Of a DNA stretch of 64,000 bases, positions 49,400 through 61,121 are shown piece by piece (within the stretch, counting starts at the first letter, position 1; each line of letters begins with the position of its first letter). A program made the translations under genes and the position numbers. The stretch covers positions 219,809,234-219,873,233 of the forward strand of contig OY757010.1 in assembly GCA_963580285.1 (NCBI GenBank), in the 5' to 3' direction. Below the pieces are notes generated by a model, which worked only from the letters and a program-made list of their open reading frames with translations, did not search any database and was not told where the DNA came from. This stretch comes from Lucinisca nassula. Its lineage: Eukaryota > Mollusca > Bivalvia > Lucinida > Lucinidae.

Positions 49400-50940
49400 C
49401 AAAATAAGAAAACTCAAATATGTTTCATCGTGATAAGGTTGTTCAATTGACACTTGTATCTTGTACATATTGAGTTTCAAGATGGCGCCACCGATCTGTC
49501 TAAACTGCCCATATTTGTATTTAAACCAAATATTAAATTCAATACCGAGATATGAAAATAGACAACGATTCCCCAACCCATTCTACATTTAATTGCAATC
49601 TGTTTTCGCGTATTTTCAAGGTATCATAAAATCATGGCGTGTGTGCTACAAATTTGAATTTCAAATATTCCTGAGAGCTCAGGATACATTAATTTACCTA
49701 AGCGTGACCTTACCACATGTACCTTACATCGGAAAAGCTTCATCCATAGCCTGCAAGCTTTAATAGGCTTTTAGCGCCTTCATACTTCATAAATCAGCAT
49801 AACGCATTCCCGTGTCAGATATGAATGGTAAACAGTCTACTAGCGTAATAAATCTAAATTGGTCTCCTCCTCGAACAAAAAGTCTGTTCGCTAAAGATTA
49901 TGAGTATTGCACTGGAATAACACACCTATGCAAAATAAAGCTTTCTTGTATAGTCCTATTTCGATGGTACTGCGCATGCTAGCTAAGATGGCGTCTTTCA
50001 TTTACTAGAACTTGGATTTTCCAGATAAGAATTGTGATTTTGTTTCTTATTTCTAGTCCAAGCATAGATTGTTGGTGCTCTTTATTTGTCTTAATCGCAA
50101 CGGAAGTAAGGGTGAGGATTGTGGCCACGTAAAATCGATTTAAGCCCCCCAAGTGGAATCCGTTTCCGTTGACCGTTCCATGGCGGTTCTTCTGTTGCGG
50201 CTTATTTTTGTTATGGTTTGTCTTTCGTTGTTTGTTGCTTATATTATTTTATTTTGGATAGCCTATTGGCCATTTTGTTGGAAAGTAACTGTCCGTTTGG
50301 CTTACGGCTATTGATGTTTCCACTAGGATCTGTTGTTTCATGTTTGTGTTTTTTTCCCTTTGGTGTCTCTGATGGGAGCTGCGGGTTAATTGTATCGATT
50401 CCTGATCATTGCCTCCACTTCTATTTTATCTCTCCTACACACCTTTGCAAAACGTTGGTCTATGCAGGATAATTCTGCTCATACAAAAACGTAAAAAAAG
50501 GGTATGTTTCACCAAAGCTAGGCTCAGCCGAGCATGCACACAAGCACTGTTTCGCCTGCGCCATATAGGTACCATGTTTTTAGAGCATAGATCATAGACA
50601 ACCATGCTTATTAAAAATCTCAGCAGTGAGTATTTTGCTGTATTTGGGTTTAACGACACTTCAATCCTTGTGGGTCATTTTGTGTCGTCTCCCAGGGAAA
50701 TGGACAGAATGGATAGAAGTGACAGTAGAGGAAATGAAAATAAAAGGCAGAGGAGAAAGAGGAAAATTAATGGGAGTGTGGAAACTGATAAAACAATTTA
50801 ATTCCCCATCCACCCCCTCTACCATTACCTGCTGCAAGGACCAAGTACATGTATAAGCCAATATTTGTTAACCATCTCAGTCAAGGAACATACCCGACAC
50901 TTTTGCCTCACCCAACCGTCACAATTAGGGAATAGTATAA
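49400..50940. other. No gene seen
   Basis: Two AAGATGGCG words (49479, 49985) and a half M1 arm near 50040. The pyrimidine-rich stretch 50210-50470 gives open frames with hydrophobic peptides, but without a domain. Nothing supported as coding. Confidence 0.35.
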
Positions 50941-50945
50941 CACAT

Positions 50946-51181
50946 GGGCCCCGCCAAGCGAATTTCTGTCTTCGAGCATTCCGTCATGACAAATTTTAAC
51001 TGCGCATGCCCAGCCATTTAGAGGGGCCAGGGATATGGCTTTCTGTCTGAAGGTTCCTCTTGATTCACTGCTTGTATGAGCGAGCAGCGAAGGTTCTGGC
51101 GAGACTGCGCGGATGCGCAGGCTCGCCTGAACCTTCGCTGCTCGCATAGGCGATAAGTTCCAAAATCGCTTGACGGGGCCC
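50946..51181 (+). mobile_element. M2 MITE, complete, TSD ACAT
   Basis: 236 bp, the best-preserved M2: GGGCCCCGCCAAGCGAATTT to AAATCGCTTGACGGGGCCC, flanked by ACAT at 50942-50945 and 51182-51185. Confidence 0.95.
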
Positions 51182-51185
51182 ACAT

Positions 51186-52140
51186 AGTACAAACCCCTTC
51201 CCCTCAATTGCTATTGTGGACATATCGTACCAGCATAATCTATCTGATCTTGAGCTAAGTTCAGTTGCAATTGTCGTTACAACGAATTTCGTCGATAAAT
51301 CGAATGTCAATATGAAGAGGTCTGACTGTAGTGATTTGCGATTAATCTATTATTAATCGATTTACTCGATGATTACCCGTTTAAGACCAATGAGTTCACA
51401 CTTGCTCATGGTTTTACACGGTCGATAAACTTTTTGTATCTAAATGCAAGCTCTTTTTTATAGTTTTGTTAAAAGAAATGTTTGTTTTAAATACACAATC
51501 AGTAATAATAGCCAAATCAAAAGCAGATACGAAGAAATAACCGTATATTGTCATTTTTCAAAACAGTCTATGTATTTCGCCAGCATGCGTCCAGTACGAT
51601 GGTGTCCAAAGCTATGTTTATTTCATGGTTTTGGACACTGTCGAACTCAAAACCATGCCAATAAACAATTGGTGTTTGATATAATGTTAGCGAAACACAT
51701 GTACATCGATTGTATCCACTGTAAATATGTTTGGCAGTCTCCGTTTAAACGATCATCGGTTACTTGCTAAAGTCGATGATCGCCCACAAATGGGCGCACA
51801 AAGGGGCGCGAGTGACCGATGACCGTCCGATTCCAAACGCTAATGACTACCGTATGTTAGTGCTGCAACAGTATCACAGGGTGTGGATATATGTATGTTA
51901 ATAGGCACTTAGAAAATCGACCCACTAACGAGATGACACACTTTATGGGAACATATGATTTATGGAATAGTTAAGTGTCGATTTATGACTAATTTATCAA
52001 ACACTAACATCGGACCAAAAGGTAAAGCGTTGATGAAGTGTAGTGCACTGGTGAGGTGGAAGATATGCTAATTGGCACACTGTAGCAACTTAATAATCAA
52101 TATGGGTTCCTTTGTATATGCTACCCTTCGGACCTCTGCG
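51186..52140. other. No gene seen
   Basis: A 108-codon open frame at 51444-51770 has no domain and unremarkable composition. A small inverted repeat flanks 51750-51785 (CGATCATCGGTTAC / AAAGTCGATGATCG). Confidence 0.4.
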
Positions 52141-52149
52141 CAAGCCTTT

Positions 52150-52361
52150 TGAATCATGAATATTGGAGCCGAGGACGACACTTTGATTGGTAAACTACTG
52201 TCTCGAGCTCGTGAGGTGCCGAGGTCGATTCCCACCAACATCAATTGTTGTGTTCTTGAGCAAGAGACTTTATCCACATTGCTTAGTACTGGTTTATTCT
52301 CTGGAAAAAAGGGGGCCACGAGGAAGACTACTAAATACGTTACACTCTATAGATAAAGTCG

Positions 52362-52407
<46 letters not shown>
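52150..52407 (+). mobile_element. S6 SINE ending in (ATT)n
   Basis: Head remnant GGTAAACTACTGTCTCGAGC, B-box-like GAGGTCGATTCCCACC, core GTTCTTGAGCAAGAGACTTT, CACATTGCTTAGTACTGG, then an (ATT)n tail from about 52364. The trinucleotide tail may serve as the retroposition tail. Confidence 0.78.
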
Positions 52408-52408
<1 letters not shown>

Positions 52409-52456
52409 GACCCCAACCAAACCTATATGGGCTAGTGTTTGCTGCTGACCTAAATA

Positions 52457-52805
52457 CAATCGAACTTCAATGGCTCGAACACCTTTGGGACCTTGACAAT
52501 CTGTACGAGACAGGGGTAGTTCGAGCCACTGAGGCCTACTACCAGGAGGTTTACGATATCTTTTTTTTTTTTATTTTTTCGATGTTCTTTAATGAAAATG
52601 TATGCTGTGTGTACTCATTAGACTCGCCTCATTGAGGCGATTCTAATGAGTACACACAACATACATTTGCAAGATAAAGGACTAAAATCTCCTCAGTTAT
52701 CTCCTACTTTTTCTTATATAGAGGGTTTCCCTAGGGGCTCAAGAATGGGTTCGACTCAGCCATAGTAAACGAGCCATCTGTGTTCGAGCATTCTAAGTTC
52801 TACTG
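52457..52805. mobile_element. M3 Tc1/mariner-like MITE, complete
   Basis: 349 bp: TA-CAATCGAACTTCAATGGC ... GTTCGAGCATTCTAAGTTCTACTG-TA. Central hairpin TGTGTACTCATTAGACTCGC with complement. Internal TTCGAGCCACTGAGGCC segment present once. Confidence 0.92.
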
Positions 52806-52810
52806 TAATA

Positions 52811-52910
52811 CACAACCCACCATAAGACTACATATGGTACTGTTCAAGTGGTTTTCAATACTACTTTTGAACAGTCCCAAAGATGGCCTCTTAGTAGAGG
52901 GCATTGGGTG
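52811..52910. mobile_element. M4-related short MITE, TA target
   Basis: 100 bp: TA-CACAACCCACC ... GGGCATTGGGTG-TA with hairpin GGTACTGTTCAAGTGG / CTACTTTTGAACAGTCCC. Begins 5 bp after the M3 copy, TA sites almost touching. Confidence 0.75.
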
Positions 52911-53181
52911 TATAGAAAAGGCAAGGAATGAATAAATGAATAATTGACACCGTCTGAATATGTTTTAAAAAGCGGATTTAGTCTATAAAAATTAGTTTTT
53001 CTCTCCGTACCAAGTATGACAGATTACGTAATGCGCACGTTCTCTGAATAAGCCGGGACACGTGAATGCCTATCTCCTGGTTTTACAACCAGGTAAGGCA
53101 CGACCCGAACTGCTCAGTATATACAGACTACTATGTCTTGAAACTCTGTAGAAACTAGAGTACTATCCAAGCAGAGCCATC

Positions 53182-53652
53182 TCGTGAGCAAATCCATGAA
53201 ATGAAACTCCCCAAAAGGCCACTTTATGTAGAGAAAACTTGGGTTTGGTTTAAACATATTTATTCATAATACATGCATAATACAAACATACAATATGATT
53301 ATGTATTAATGTTCATTACAATATACAGTATATGAAGGGATCCAGAAAGAAGTCGATCGACTTATATGAATCTGTTTCCCGAAAATTACATAACCATTGC
53401 AATAAACCGGAGAATAAAACTGGGGTTTACGGGGGCATACATGATTTTTTCTGCTCGAATACATAAGTAGTGGGTACTCGTTAGAACCACCTCAATAATG
53501 TGGTTCTAACGAGCACCCACAACCTATGAACGGTCACCCACAACCTATGGTTGAAGAAAAAAAAGAAAAAATATCACAGATTGTCATCAGAAAAGTGGCC
53601 ATTATGGAGATGTGAAAAATGCACTGTGATGCAGGGGTGTGTTATCGTAACG
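53182..53652. mobile_element. M1b MITE with an inner insertion
   Basis: AAATCCATGAAATGAAACTC, body to GTAGAGAAAACT, then an insert (53240-53409), resuming AATAAAACTGGGGTTTACGG and hairpin GTACTCGTTAGAACCACCTC / GTGGTTCTAACGAGCACC, ending CAGGGGTGTGTTATCG. Confidence 0.82.
53240..53409 (-). mobile_element. LINE-3'-end-like insertion inside M1b
   Basis: On the minus strand it ends GAATAAATATGTTTAAACC, containing an AATAAA signal, and is flanked by GAGAAAACT / GAGAATAAAACT, an approximate target duplication. It resembles a strongly 5'-truncated LINE or a processed transcript end. The parent is unknown. Confidence 0.5.
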
Positions 53653-53689
53653 CAATCGGTCTGTGGGGATGTGCATGATCAAATACAGG

Positions 53690-53968
53690 CATCATGAACA
53701 GTCTATATAATTTTGACCCCCATCAAACCCCACTTTTATATCGTAAATATTGGGGTGTACAAGGGTATACATTATTTTCTTATTTCTGCTCAAAAACATA
53801 GATTGCGGGTACTCATTAGAACCGCCTCGCTGAGGCGGTTCTAATGAGTACCCACAATCTATGTTTTGGGCAGAAATATGAAAAATATTAGGATTTTTAC
53901 CTGGAACATTTCATTTTTTGACAGTAAAATTTTTACCAATATATTTGAATAGGCATGTTTTCGTCATG
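53690..53968. mobile_element. M1a MITE
   Basis: CATCATGAACAGTCTATATA to GGCATGTTTTCGTCATG. The perfect hairpin carries a compensated change (ACTCATTAGAAC / GTTCTAATGAGT). Confidence 0.9.
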
Positions 53969-54231
53969 CTTTCTCATGGTATGGATCAAAGACTGAATTG
54001 AATGATACTATAATAACTAGAAAACTACCGCACATCTCTTTCTGCATCAGCAAATTTTGCTGGTGGTCAAAACACCAATGGTGTGAAGATCACAATATAT
54101 GGGACGCGTCAAGGGGAAGGGGGTTTCGAGCATATCCGCTCAGTGTAGTCTCAGAATCAGCCTGTGTAGCGACATAAATTGCAGCCTTTCCAGACTTTAT
54201 GAAGAACCTTTTAGTCACCGGAAATCCCAGT

Positions 54232-54523
54232 TTGATTTGAGGTTTAACGTCCCCGTCAGCACTGTAAAGGTCATTTCGGAGACGTTGCTTCCAATTTTGT
54301 GGGACTTTTACCCGATATTGAGATGAAATGACATCTCAAGCCCTGTCGCCTAATGAAACCAATAGGGTTTATAAGCATGGACGGGCCGACTCGCACCGCA
54401 TTGCCGGGGCAGGCTTAGATCGTCTAAGCGGTTTACCAGTACTCGTGTGCAGGTCAGTTTCTGCTCTGCGTGGAAGTATCGTGAAGCCCATTTATTTCTT
54501 CAAGCCCCGATGGGCGGGGGCTA
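54232..54523 (-). mobile_element. S1 retroposon, full length
   Basis: Minus strand from GCCCCCGCCCATCGGGGC to the TTAAACCTCAAATCAAA tail. Perfect 10-bp target duplication aaatcccagt at 54222-54231 and 54524-54533. Confidence 0.95.
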
Positions 54524-54533
54524 AAATCCCAGT

Positions 54534-56086
54534 AGCGCTCAACGAAAACTACGGTCAGACTGCGTAGATGCGCCGTCTGATCGGAGTCTTTTTTGTGGCA
54601 CAGGTGCTTGAAGACCATCTATGCTTGTTGCCGCCACAATTTTCTTGCGGACGGTCGAATCAGATCAGCCTGCGCAGGTCGCCTGTAGATGGTCGTCTAT
54701 TTCTTTTATTGGCGACGATTGTCTTTTTAAAACAGATACACACGTACATTGGCCATGTACATTGACTAATTATCTTATTAACAGCTTGACAGTCAGATAT
54801 GCTCTGTTTTGACAGGAAAGATTTGAAATGATTTATTGAGAAACGGAAGCGTGAACTGCATAATGTGCAGATAGATAAATCAGTTCTCTGTCGTTAATGT
54901 CAAATAAAAGATAAGTTGCATGTTTTATGTATTGGAACTGGAGAGAAGGGTTTTAAAACTGGGCGTTACCATAAATACGATTTTTGACTCATTTCTCAGT
55001 ATGCATTTGCTTCAAATCTTTAGCCATATAAATATATAAAGTCTTAAGCAAGTTGTCGCAAAATTCGTTTTCCAGTAAGATGTCACTACTCCACCCCGTC
55101 AGGTTATAAAGCCAAACGTTTATGTACATGTCTATTTTTGTTTATTTATATATATATTGGATCCTGAAATCGTTATGTTAAGCCTGTAAAACTCAAAGTA
55201 TGGAATTCATGAAATTGCAAAGAGATCAGCTCCGGAATTCAAATTGAACGTCAAACTACCAAATTGCATTTTTATCTGTATTCATGTAGAAATCACGATT
55301 ACCTTTACGACTTTACTTTTGTTACTCAGTGTATGTGTTGTGCTTTACATGAAAAGATGTATGGCAGTGACACTCCCAAATCGGTGTCAGATTTTACCTT
55401 AATATTAAATGCTTTCCAACTAAGCATTAACTGCTGATGGAATGAATCACGACTCGCAATCTATATTTTATTCTAAAATCGGCGAACATGTGGCCATTGT
55501 TTACATATTTTGTAAGGTTGTTTTCATTGTGAAATGCTGTCCACAGTTCTAGGGAACTCAGTTGTTGTTATCATTTGCAGTGGGACTACATGTCAGCATT
55601 AGAAAACTTCTGTAAATGAGCCGCGACATAGAAAAATGTTTTGGCGCATGCGCGCTACTTGTTTTGCACACAAACTTAGTCTGAATTCAAAGTCTGAATA
55701 CAACCTTTCTTGAGCGCATCAAGACGCTATGTGTCCATGACCCTCCATAATACACAGGTTGATCTGAGTCTTCGCAGTCTTATATGCCCGAAGACTCATT
55801 TTCGCGTGGCACGGCCAAAAAATCCCTTATTTTGGAGAAAAATTGTTAAGACAGTCGCAATAAGTGAGTTGTCCGCTATTCTTTAGCAAGCTATCTCTTT
55901 GTTATAAAATTAAAGATTAAGCAGTTTTCTGCGAGAATGTCAGAAAATCGATGTTATTGCTTCCCCGATGAGGAATTAATGAGCAAGTCGGAAATGGAGC
56001 GAAACAGCAGTTTTAAGACTTCATTTTTTTCCTGTCGAAAATGGCTGATGTTAAAGATGGTGTAGAGGTACGGTATATGCTACTAA
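54534..56086. other. No gene; GATCAG-type palindromes at the left
   Basis: Partial M2/M5-like arms near 54555-54700 (GACTGCGTAGATGCGCCGTC, TCAGATCAGCCTGCGCAGG). The rest is unremarkable. At 56041-56070 an ATG in good context with a following GAG|GTACGG gives a 10-codon first-exon look-alike, too short to call. Confidence 0.4.
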
Positions 56087-56285
56087 CTCTTATCATGCTG
56101 TTCACAACAACCCCTATCTTTGGAAACAATGTAGATCCAGATCAGATGGCTTCTGAAGAAGCCATCTAATCAGGATCTACACTGTTTGACATTCATTTTA
56201 TGAATTTGTAGGGATAAATTACATCAAGTAATCTGATTGGTTCAAAGTCAGAGATGGTTAAAATGAATATTCAGCAAGAGAAGGG
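56087..56285. mobile_element. M5 MITE, complete, CTAA flanks
   Basis: CTCTTATCATGCTG ... CAGCAAGAGAAGGG, flanked by CTAA at 56083-56086 and 56286-56289 where other copies have TTAA. Hairpin TGTAGATCCAGATCAGATGG around CTTCTGAAGAAG. Confidence 0.85.
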
Positions 56286-56737
56286 CTAAGATAACATGTA
56301 CATATACAATCAAGTGCAGCACTATGCGATTTGAGTCAACCCCATGTACATGTAATAACATTTTTTACGATTATTTCTTTCTGAAGAATATATTACGGAT
56401 GCTCTTCCAGTGATTATTTTTACACGTCTGGGGACTCGAAGAACAATAGATCAGTAGGACTGCAAAAATCAAGAGACCAGCGCAATATTTCAATTTAGAT
56501 TTTGTAATTTTAGAGAGTTCTGAATTTTAGCAGACACATAGATACATGTCTCGTGACTCACAGGTAGCTGAAACATTGCCCTTTAGAACAGGGTGACTGA
56601 AACGGTTCTTACGCGTACTGTAATCTATGTTTTAGCAAGAATTAATGTAAACTCTTGTAGAATCCACTTATCAGTTCAAAATCTGGGACCTGCAAGGTTA
56701 TGCGTTACATTTAACATAATATGTGCGCTATGTGAAT

Positions 56738-56882
56738 AAGTGTTTGAGTCAGTTTACGTCCCACCAACAGCTAAGGTCATACGGAGACGGGACCTCGGTT
56801 TAAGGATTCATAAGCCCGGGATAAATCCTGCGACCCCTGGTTTACAAGGCGAGTAGCGTAACCACTACACCACGGAGGCTTC
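56738..56882 (-). mobile_element. S5 tRNA-derived SINE
   Basis: Minus strand: GCCTCCGTGGTGTAGTGGTT (A box), GGGGTCGCAGGATTTATCC (B-box-like), GAGGTCCCGTCTCCGTATGA. The best-preserved head of the three S5 copies. Confidence 0.78.
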
Positions 56883-56930
56883 TATGTGCGCTAGGTATGT
56901 TTCAAAGTCGTATGTAAGAATTAATACATG

Positions 56931-57178
56931 ACGTGAACAAGTCCGTGAAATGAACACTCCCTAAACACCACTTATATAGAGGAAACAAGGGTTTACCGGG
57001 GAATACATTATTTTTATTTCTGCTCCTATACATAGGTTGTGGGTACTCGTTAGAAACGCCTCGATGATGCGGTTCTAACGAGACCCACGGCCTATAAAAT
57101 ATCACGGATATTCATCCAAAAAGTAGACATTTTTGTAGATGTGAACATATGCACTATGTCGCATGGGTGTATTATTGA
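56931..57178. mobile_element. M1b MITE
   Basis: GACGTGAACAAGTCCGTGAA, hairpin GTACTCGTTAGAAACGCCTC / GATGCGGTTCTAACGAG, right end TCGCATGGGTGTATTATTG. Confidence 0.8.
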
Positions 57179-57179
57179 T

Positions 57180-58520
57180 ACATATGCCACCCATTAGCTT
57201 TGCACAGGTCCACTTCCAACCGTAGGGTTTACGGATTTGATTTATTCGTGGCAACATTTACAAAAATCAAATCCTGTACTTAAAGCAAACAGCGAAGACT
57301 GTTCAGACGTCACATTTTACGGCCTCTGATCTGGCTCTGCAATGTCAATATTTGTCATTTTGAGGGCGCAAAGCTTATATCGGTCAACATCAAGAGCTGC
57401 ATGAATTTTCCCGGAAAATGTCACCTACCAAAATATTGAGCTGAGGATTACTATACGATGCTTATATGTCACTTCAGTGATATTTTGAAAATCAAGGTCA
57501 CATTATTATCTTTATGCTCCTGCGGATATATATTCCTGTAATTATTCTGCCAGTAGCACGATATATGCCTAAAAGGACCTCTTAAGCAAAACTGAGAGTT
57601 TTATATGCCTTTCTTTGAAGACATATTGTTCCCTAGAGAGTAACATTACGAACGTTTTCTTCCCAATCTGACACGAATTCTAATGGTTTTTAAAATAAAG
57701 TGAAACAAATTCCCTTTAAAGCAAATGATCTTTCCACACATGTCAGAAAACGCATTATTTGAATTCAAAGTTAAAATAGAGCAGATATGGTTGAGAGCAG
57801 ATACGGTTTTAATGAACTTTTGTCAAGCAATGACTTGATAATTTGCGTCGTCAGCGCTTTTCTATTTGTTTCCCCGCGTCGCGGGCCATCGGCTGGTGGA
57901 GGTCCCAGGGAACATAATCCATGCTCGAACAACGACTGAACCCAATGCCAAGCGCTCTTTATATCTGCTGTTCAGCGGCTTCTGGTCTTTTGCTCTGTTG
58001 TAGCTTCATTTTCAATAGAGCCAGACTGGGTTTGTACCAGAAAAAGGATTTCAGAAATAACCTCTTTCTTTCGAGAGGGATTCAGTTACAAGAAGCTGAT
58101 TTAGAAATTATAAAATACGTTACAAGTCAATGTAATGAACACCCATGATAACACCACTTTATATAGGGAAAATTGGGGAACATACAGGGACATACATGTA
58201 AATATTATTCTTGTTTCTACATAAAACATATAGGTTGTTAGAACCACCTAATTGAGGCGGTTCTAAACAGTATCTTCAATCTATGTTTTAATACATTGTG
58301 GATACTCGTTTAACTACAATCTATGTTGTTTTTCAGAGATTGTGGATACTCGTTCGGAAGCGCCACATGTAGCCGTCTCAATGAGGCGGTGCTAATGTGT
58401 ACAAACGATGCTTTTGAACAGAAACAAGACCAATATGACAACATTTTTTCATACAAATATCAAAGTTGGTGATTTGGAAGACTTCACTAAGACACACGAG
58501 CACGCCGTTACGATTTTGAT
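57180..58520. other. No gene; one degraded M1 with hairpin pieces repeated
   Basis: 57180-58100 shows nothing. About 58125-58440 is a scrambled M1 with three partial hairpins (GAACCACCTAATTGAGGCGG, ACTCGTTTAACTACAATC, GCCGTCTCAATGAGGCGG). Confidence 0.45.
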
Positions 58521-58521
58521 A

Positions 58522-58763
58522 GGGCCCCGTCAAGCGATTTTGGTACTTATCGCCTATGCGAGCAGCGAAGGTTCAGGCGAGACTGAGCCTGTGCATCCGC
58601 GCAGTCTCGCCAGAACCTTTGCTGCTCGCTCATACAAGCAGTGAATCAAGAGGAACCTTCAGACTGAAAGCCATATCCCTGGCCCCTCTGAATGGCTGGC
58701 CATGCGCAGTTAAAATTTGTCATGACGGAAAGCTCGAAGACACAAATTCGCTTGGCGGGGCTC
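58522..58763 (-). mobile_element. M2 MITE, complete
   Basis: GGGCCCCGTCAAGCGATTTT to AATTCGCTTGGCGGGGCTC, inverse of the other copies. The palindrome centre is lengthened (GAGCCTGTGCATCC). Flanks GATA and ATTA do not match. Confidence 0.9.
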
Positions 58764-58767
58764 ATTA

Positions 58768-60028
58768 TGTTTCGTCTTTGTAAGAATGGCGGGCAGTCTG
58801 TAAGATTTGTCCATTCTCCTTAAGTTCCATCAAAGCTTTTAGTTGGTATTCTGAGACCAATGGACTTTCAACAACTGTTTACTTGGCTATGCTGGGGGTT
58901 TCAAAGAAGTATCGCTATTTTGTACATGTCGGACTAGGGCTCTTGTTTGGTTTGCCCCCTATAAAGTCGGTCCATCATACGTTCAGAAACTTTTTATCTT
59001 TTTAACTTTATGTCAGTGGTACAAAAAACAGCTCGATGACTCTTCTCTAGGACTTCTTGATAATTGAGCCGGCAGAGAAGAAAAGGGTTCTTATCCCAAG
59101 GAGACCAGCATAGGCTCTAACGAGACTCACATTCGCAGTTTCGTCAGAGCCTTTGCTGCCCGCAGACCTTTAGAGGAGATATTGAAATAGCTTCATCCAA
59201 GAAGTCATGTGACCATCTCTAGCACGTGCATTTGAAGGACATAAATCGGAGAGTGTTACATGTAATTATTTTTCTCATGTTTAATCTAAAATATTTCACA
59301 CCAATAGTTCACCGCATCAAGGTACTACTGTGTATGAAGTACTTTAGAAATCTTAAAAACATTCTCTAACCACAATCTATATAGCCACTAGAACTCAAAT
59401 AAAGCAGCTTATCAATCCACAAGCAGATCATATATTAGTCTATATTTGTGTTATAACACCTTCTATGTCCAATATTTATGCTCTTATCTATAAGTAAACA
59501 TAAGTATGTCTATCAATAAACATTGTTTAAGTCTGTAAGTAAATATTTCTCTGTCTTAGCGTTGGCGTGAAATTCTTAAATTTTCTTTCAAGCTTTATCT
59601 ACGTTATTAACTATAACAATAAACTTATCACTGGAATGAAAATGGAATTGATTACCGGAGCCAAAACTGTACCAGCTATCAGCTAGAAAAATTATTGATG
59701 GTAAAACAACGATAGTATGCACAATTTCATCGGAGAGTTTCCAAGAAAGAAAAACAGTATTGGTAGAGCAGATAATTTGCTTCTAAGAAAATAGATTTAT
59801 TGAGATCCTACACTTATGGTTGTTCTTTCAAGTCTACAGACTGCTACAGACATCTGTGCAAAGGGTGTAGATCCTGATCATGGATGAGCCGGTGACATGC
59901 CGTCTTTTTAAGACCAATACTGTTATTTTGTTAACGATTTTAGCCAAACGCCTTGTTTACACGAATCGACTTGTCCAAATTCAAAAGATTGAAACGTCCA
60001 TTACAGAAACTCAGGGGTGAAAGGCATT
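58768..60028. other. No gene seen
   Basis: A partial palindrome near 59105-59160 (GGCTCTAACGAGACTC, GTTTCGTCAGAGCC). Otherwise AT-rich without structure. Confidence 0.4.
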
Positions 60029-60306
60029 CATCACGTGAACAAGTCCGTGAAATGAACACCCCCTTACACCCCACTTTATATAGAGAAAACTGGGGTTTAC
60101 GGGGGTAAACAATATTTTTCTTATTTCTGCTCCAAGACATAGGTTGTGGGTACTCGTTAGAACCGCCTCAATGAGGCGGTTCTAACGAGTACCCACAACC
60201 TATGTTTGCAGTATAAATAAGAAAAATATCACAGATTTTCGTCAGAAAAGTAGCCATTTTGGAGATATAAAATTGCACTATATCGCACGGGTGTGTTTTC
60301 GTAATG
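60029..60306. mobile_element. M1b MITE, complete
   Basis: CATCACGTGAACAAGTCCG to CGGGTGTGTTTTCGTAATG with perfect hairpin GTACTCGTTAGAACCGCCTC and complement. Reference copy for the b subfamily. Confidence 0.95.
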
Positions 60307-60667
60307 TATGTAACTGACATTTACTATCATTGAAGCCAGGCTGGCTCAGTCAGAGTGGCTGACATTTCCACATGATGCCTTGTTACGACTTATTAATGCA
60401 TACACACACTTGAAATAAACGGAACAACAAACATGAATATACTTAATCCGGATATTGTAGAGAATAATCTCCAGAGTGATCTTGTTGCTATAATACTACC
60501 AGAAATGATAACTGCAAAAAACGCAAACATGACAGAGATAACTAATAAGCTTGAGAGGTTCTCAAATATTGATACAATTGAGTGATTGTTGCGTATGATA
60601 AATGATAGCATAGCATATGGTATCAAAATGGTTCAAAGATTGACTTACAATATTACAATATTCAGTT

Positions 60668-60977
60668 TAGCCGGCCTCGCTAGCTTAGTCGGATGCGCGT
60701 CTGACTGGCAATCAGGAGGACGCGGGTTCGATTCCTGCCGTGGTCGGCAACATTCTTTCGTGGAGGTTGATCATGAAATCTTTTCTACCGTCATTCTCTC
60801 CATTCCGCTGATTCAAGAAGGGCAGTTGTCAGTTTCTGGTGAGAGAATGTGCCCTGTACTCGTTAACCGCTTACGTATAAGACTGCCCAGGAAAAGTGTG
60901 GATAGGTAAACTGACCGGCTCAAAAATGACCTAAAATGACTGAGCCGTTAAACTCCAATACAAACAAACAAAAACAA
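60668..60977 (+). mobile_element. S2 SINE, full length, intact
   Basis: tRNA-like head (CGCTAGCTTAGTCGGATGCG, CGCGGGTTCGATTCCTGCC), uninterrupted body, tail CCGTTAAACTCCAATAC plus CAAACAAAC. Perfect 13-bp target duplication acaatattcagtt at 60655-60667 and 60978-60990. Reference copy for S2. Confidence 0.96.
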
Positions 60978-60990
60978 ACAATATTCAGTT

Positions 60991-61113
60991 GCGACAGTAG
61001 GATTGCCATCCATATGAGATTATGATATATTTATGGTCCAAAATGTTTTGTCTGAGTTAAATGTTGGAAGTCTTGCTTCAGACATAAATTGTAGAATCTT
61101 GCTAGAGTCAACT
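60991..61113. other. No gene seen
   Basis: Short AT-rich gap between S2 and S1. Confidence 0.4.
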
Positions 61114-61121
61114 GAGAACCT

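Noticed and set aside
50210..50600. Hydrophobic open frames suggesting a membrane protein
   Set aside because: The hydrophobicity comes from a T-rich strand; several frames and both strands are open, as expected of skewed composition.
51444..51770. A 108-codon open frame
   Set aside because: No recognisable domain, no splice sites and no bias in third positions that I can see; consistent with chance in 64 kb.
58408..58783. Frames containing ASSEGSGE and LARTFAARSYKQ repeated at 51.1, 28.9 and 13.3 kb
   Set aside because: They are readings through M2 MITE copies; the recurrence reflects the transposon, not a gene family.
60393..60626. A 77-codon minus-strand frame with hydrophobic segments
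   Set aside because: No homology recognised, no start context, and AT-rich composition alone accounts for the Ile/Phe content.
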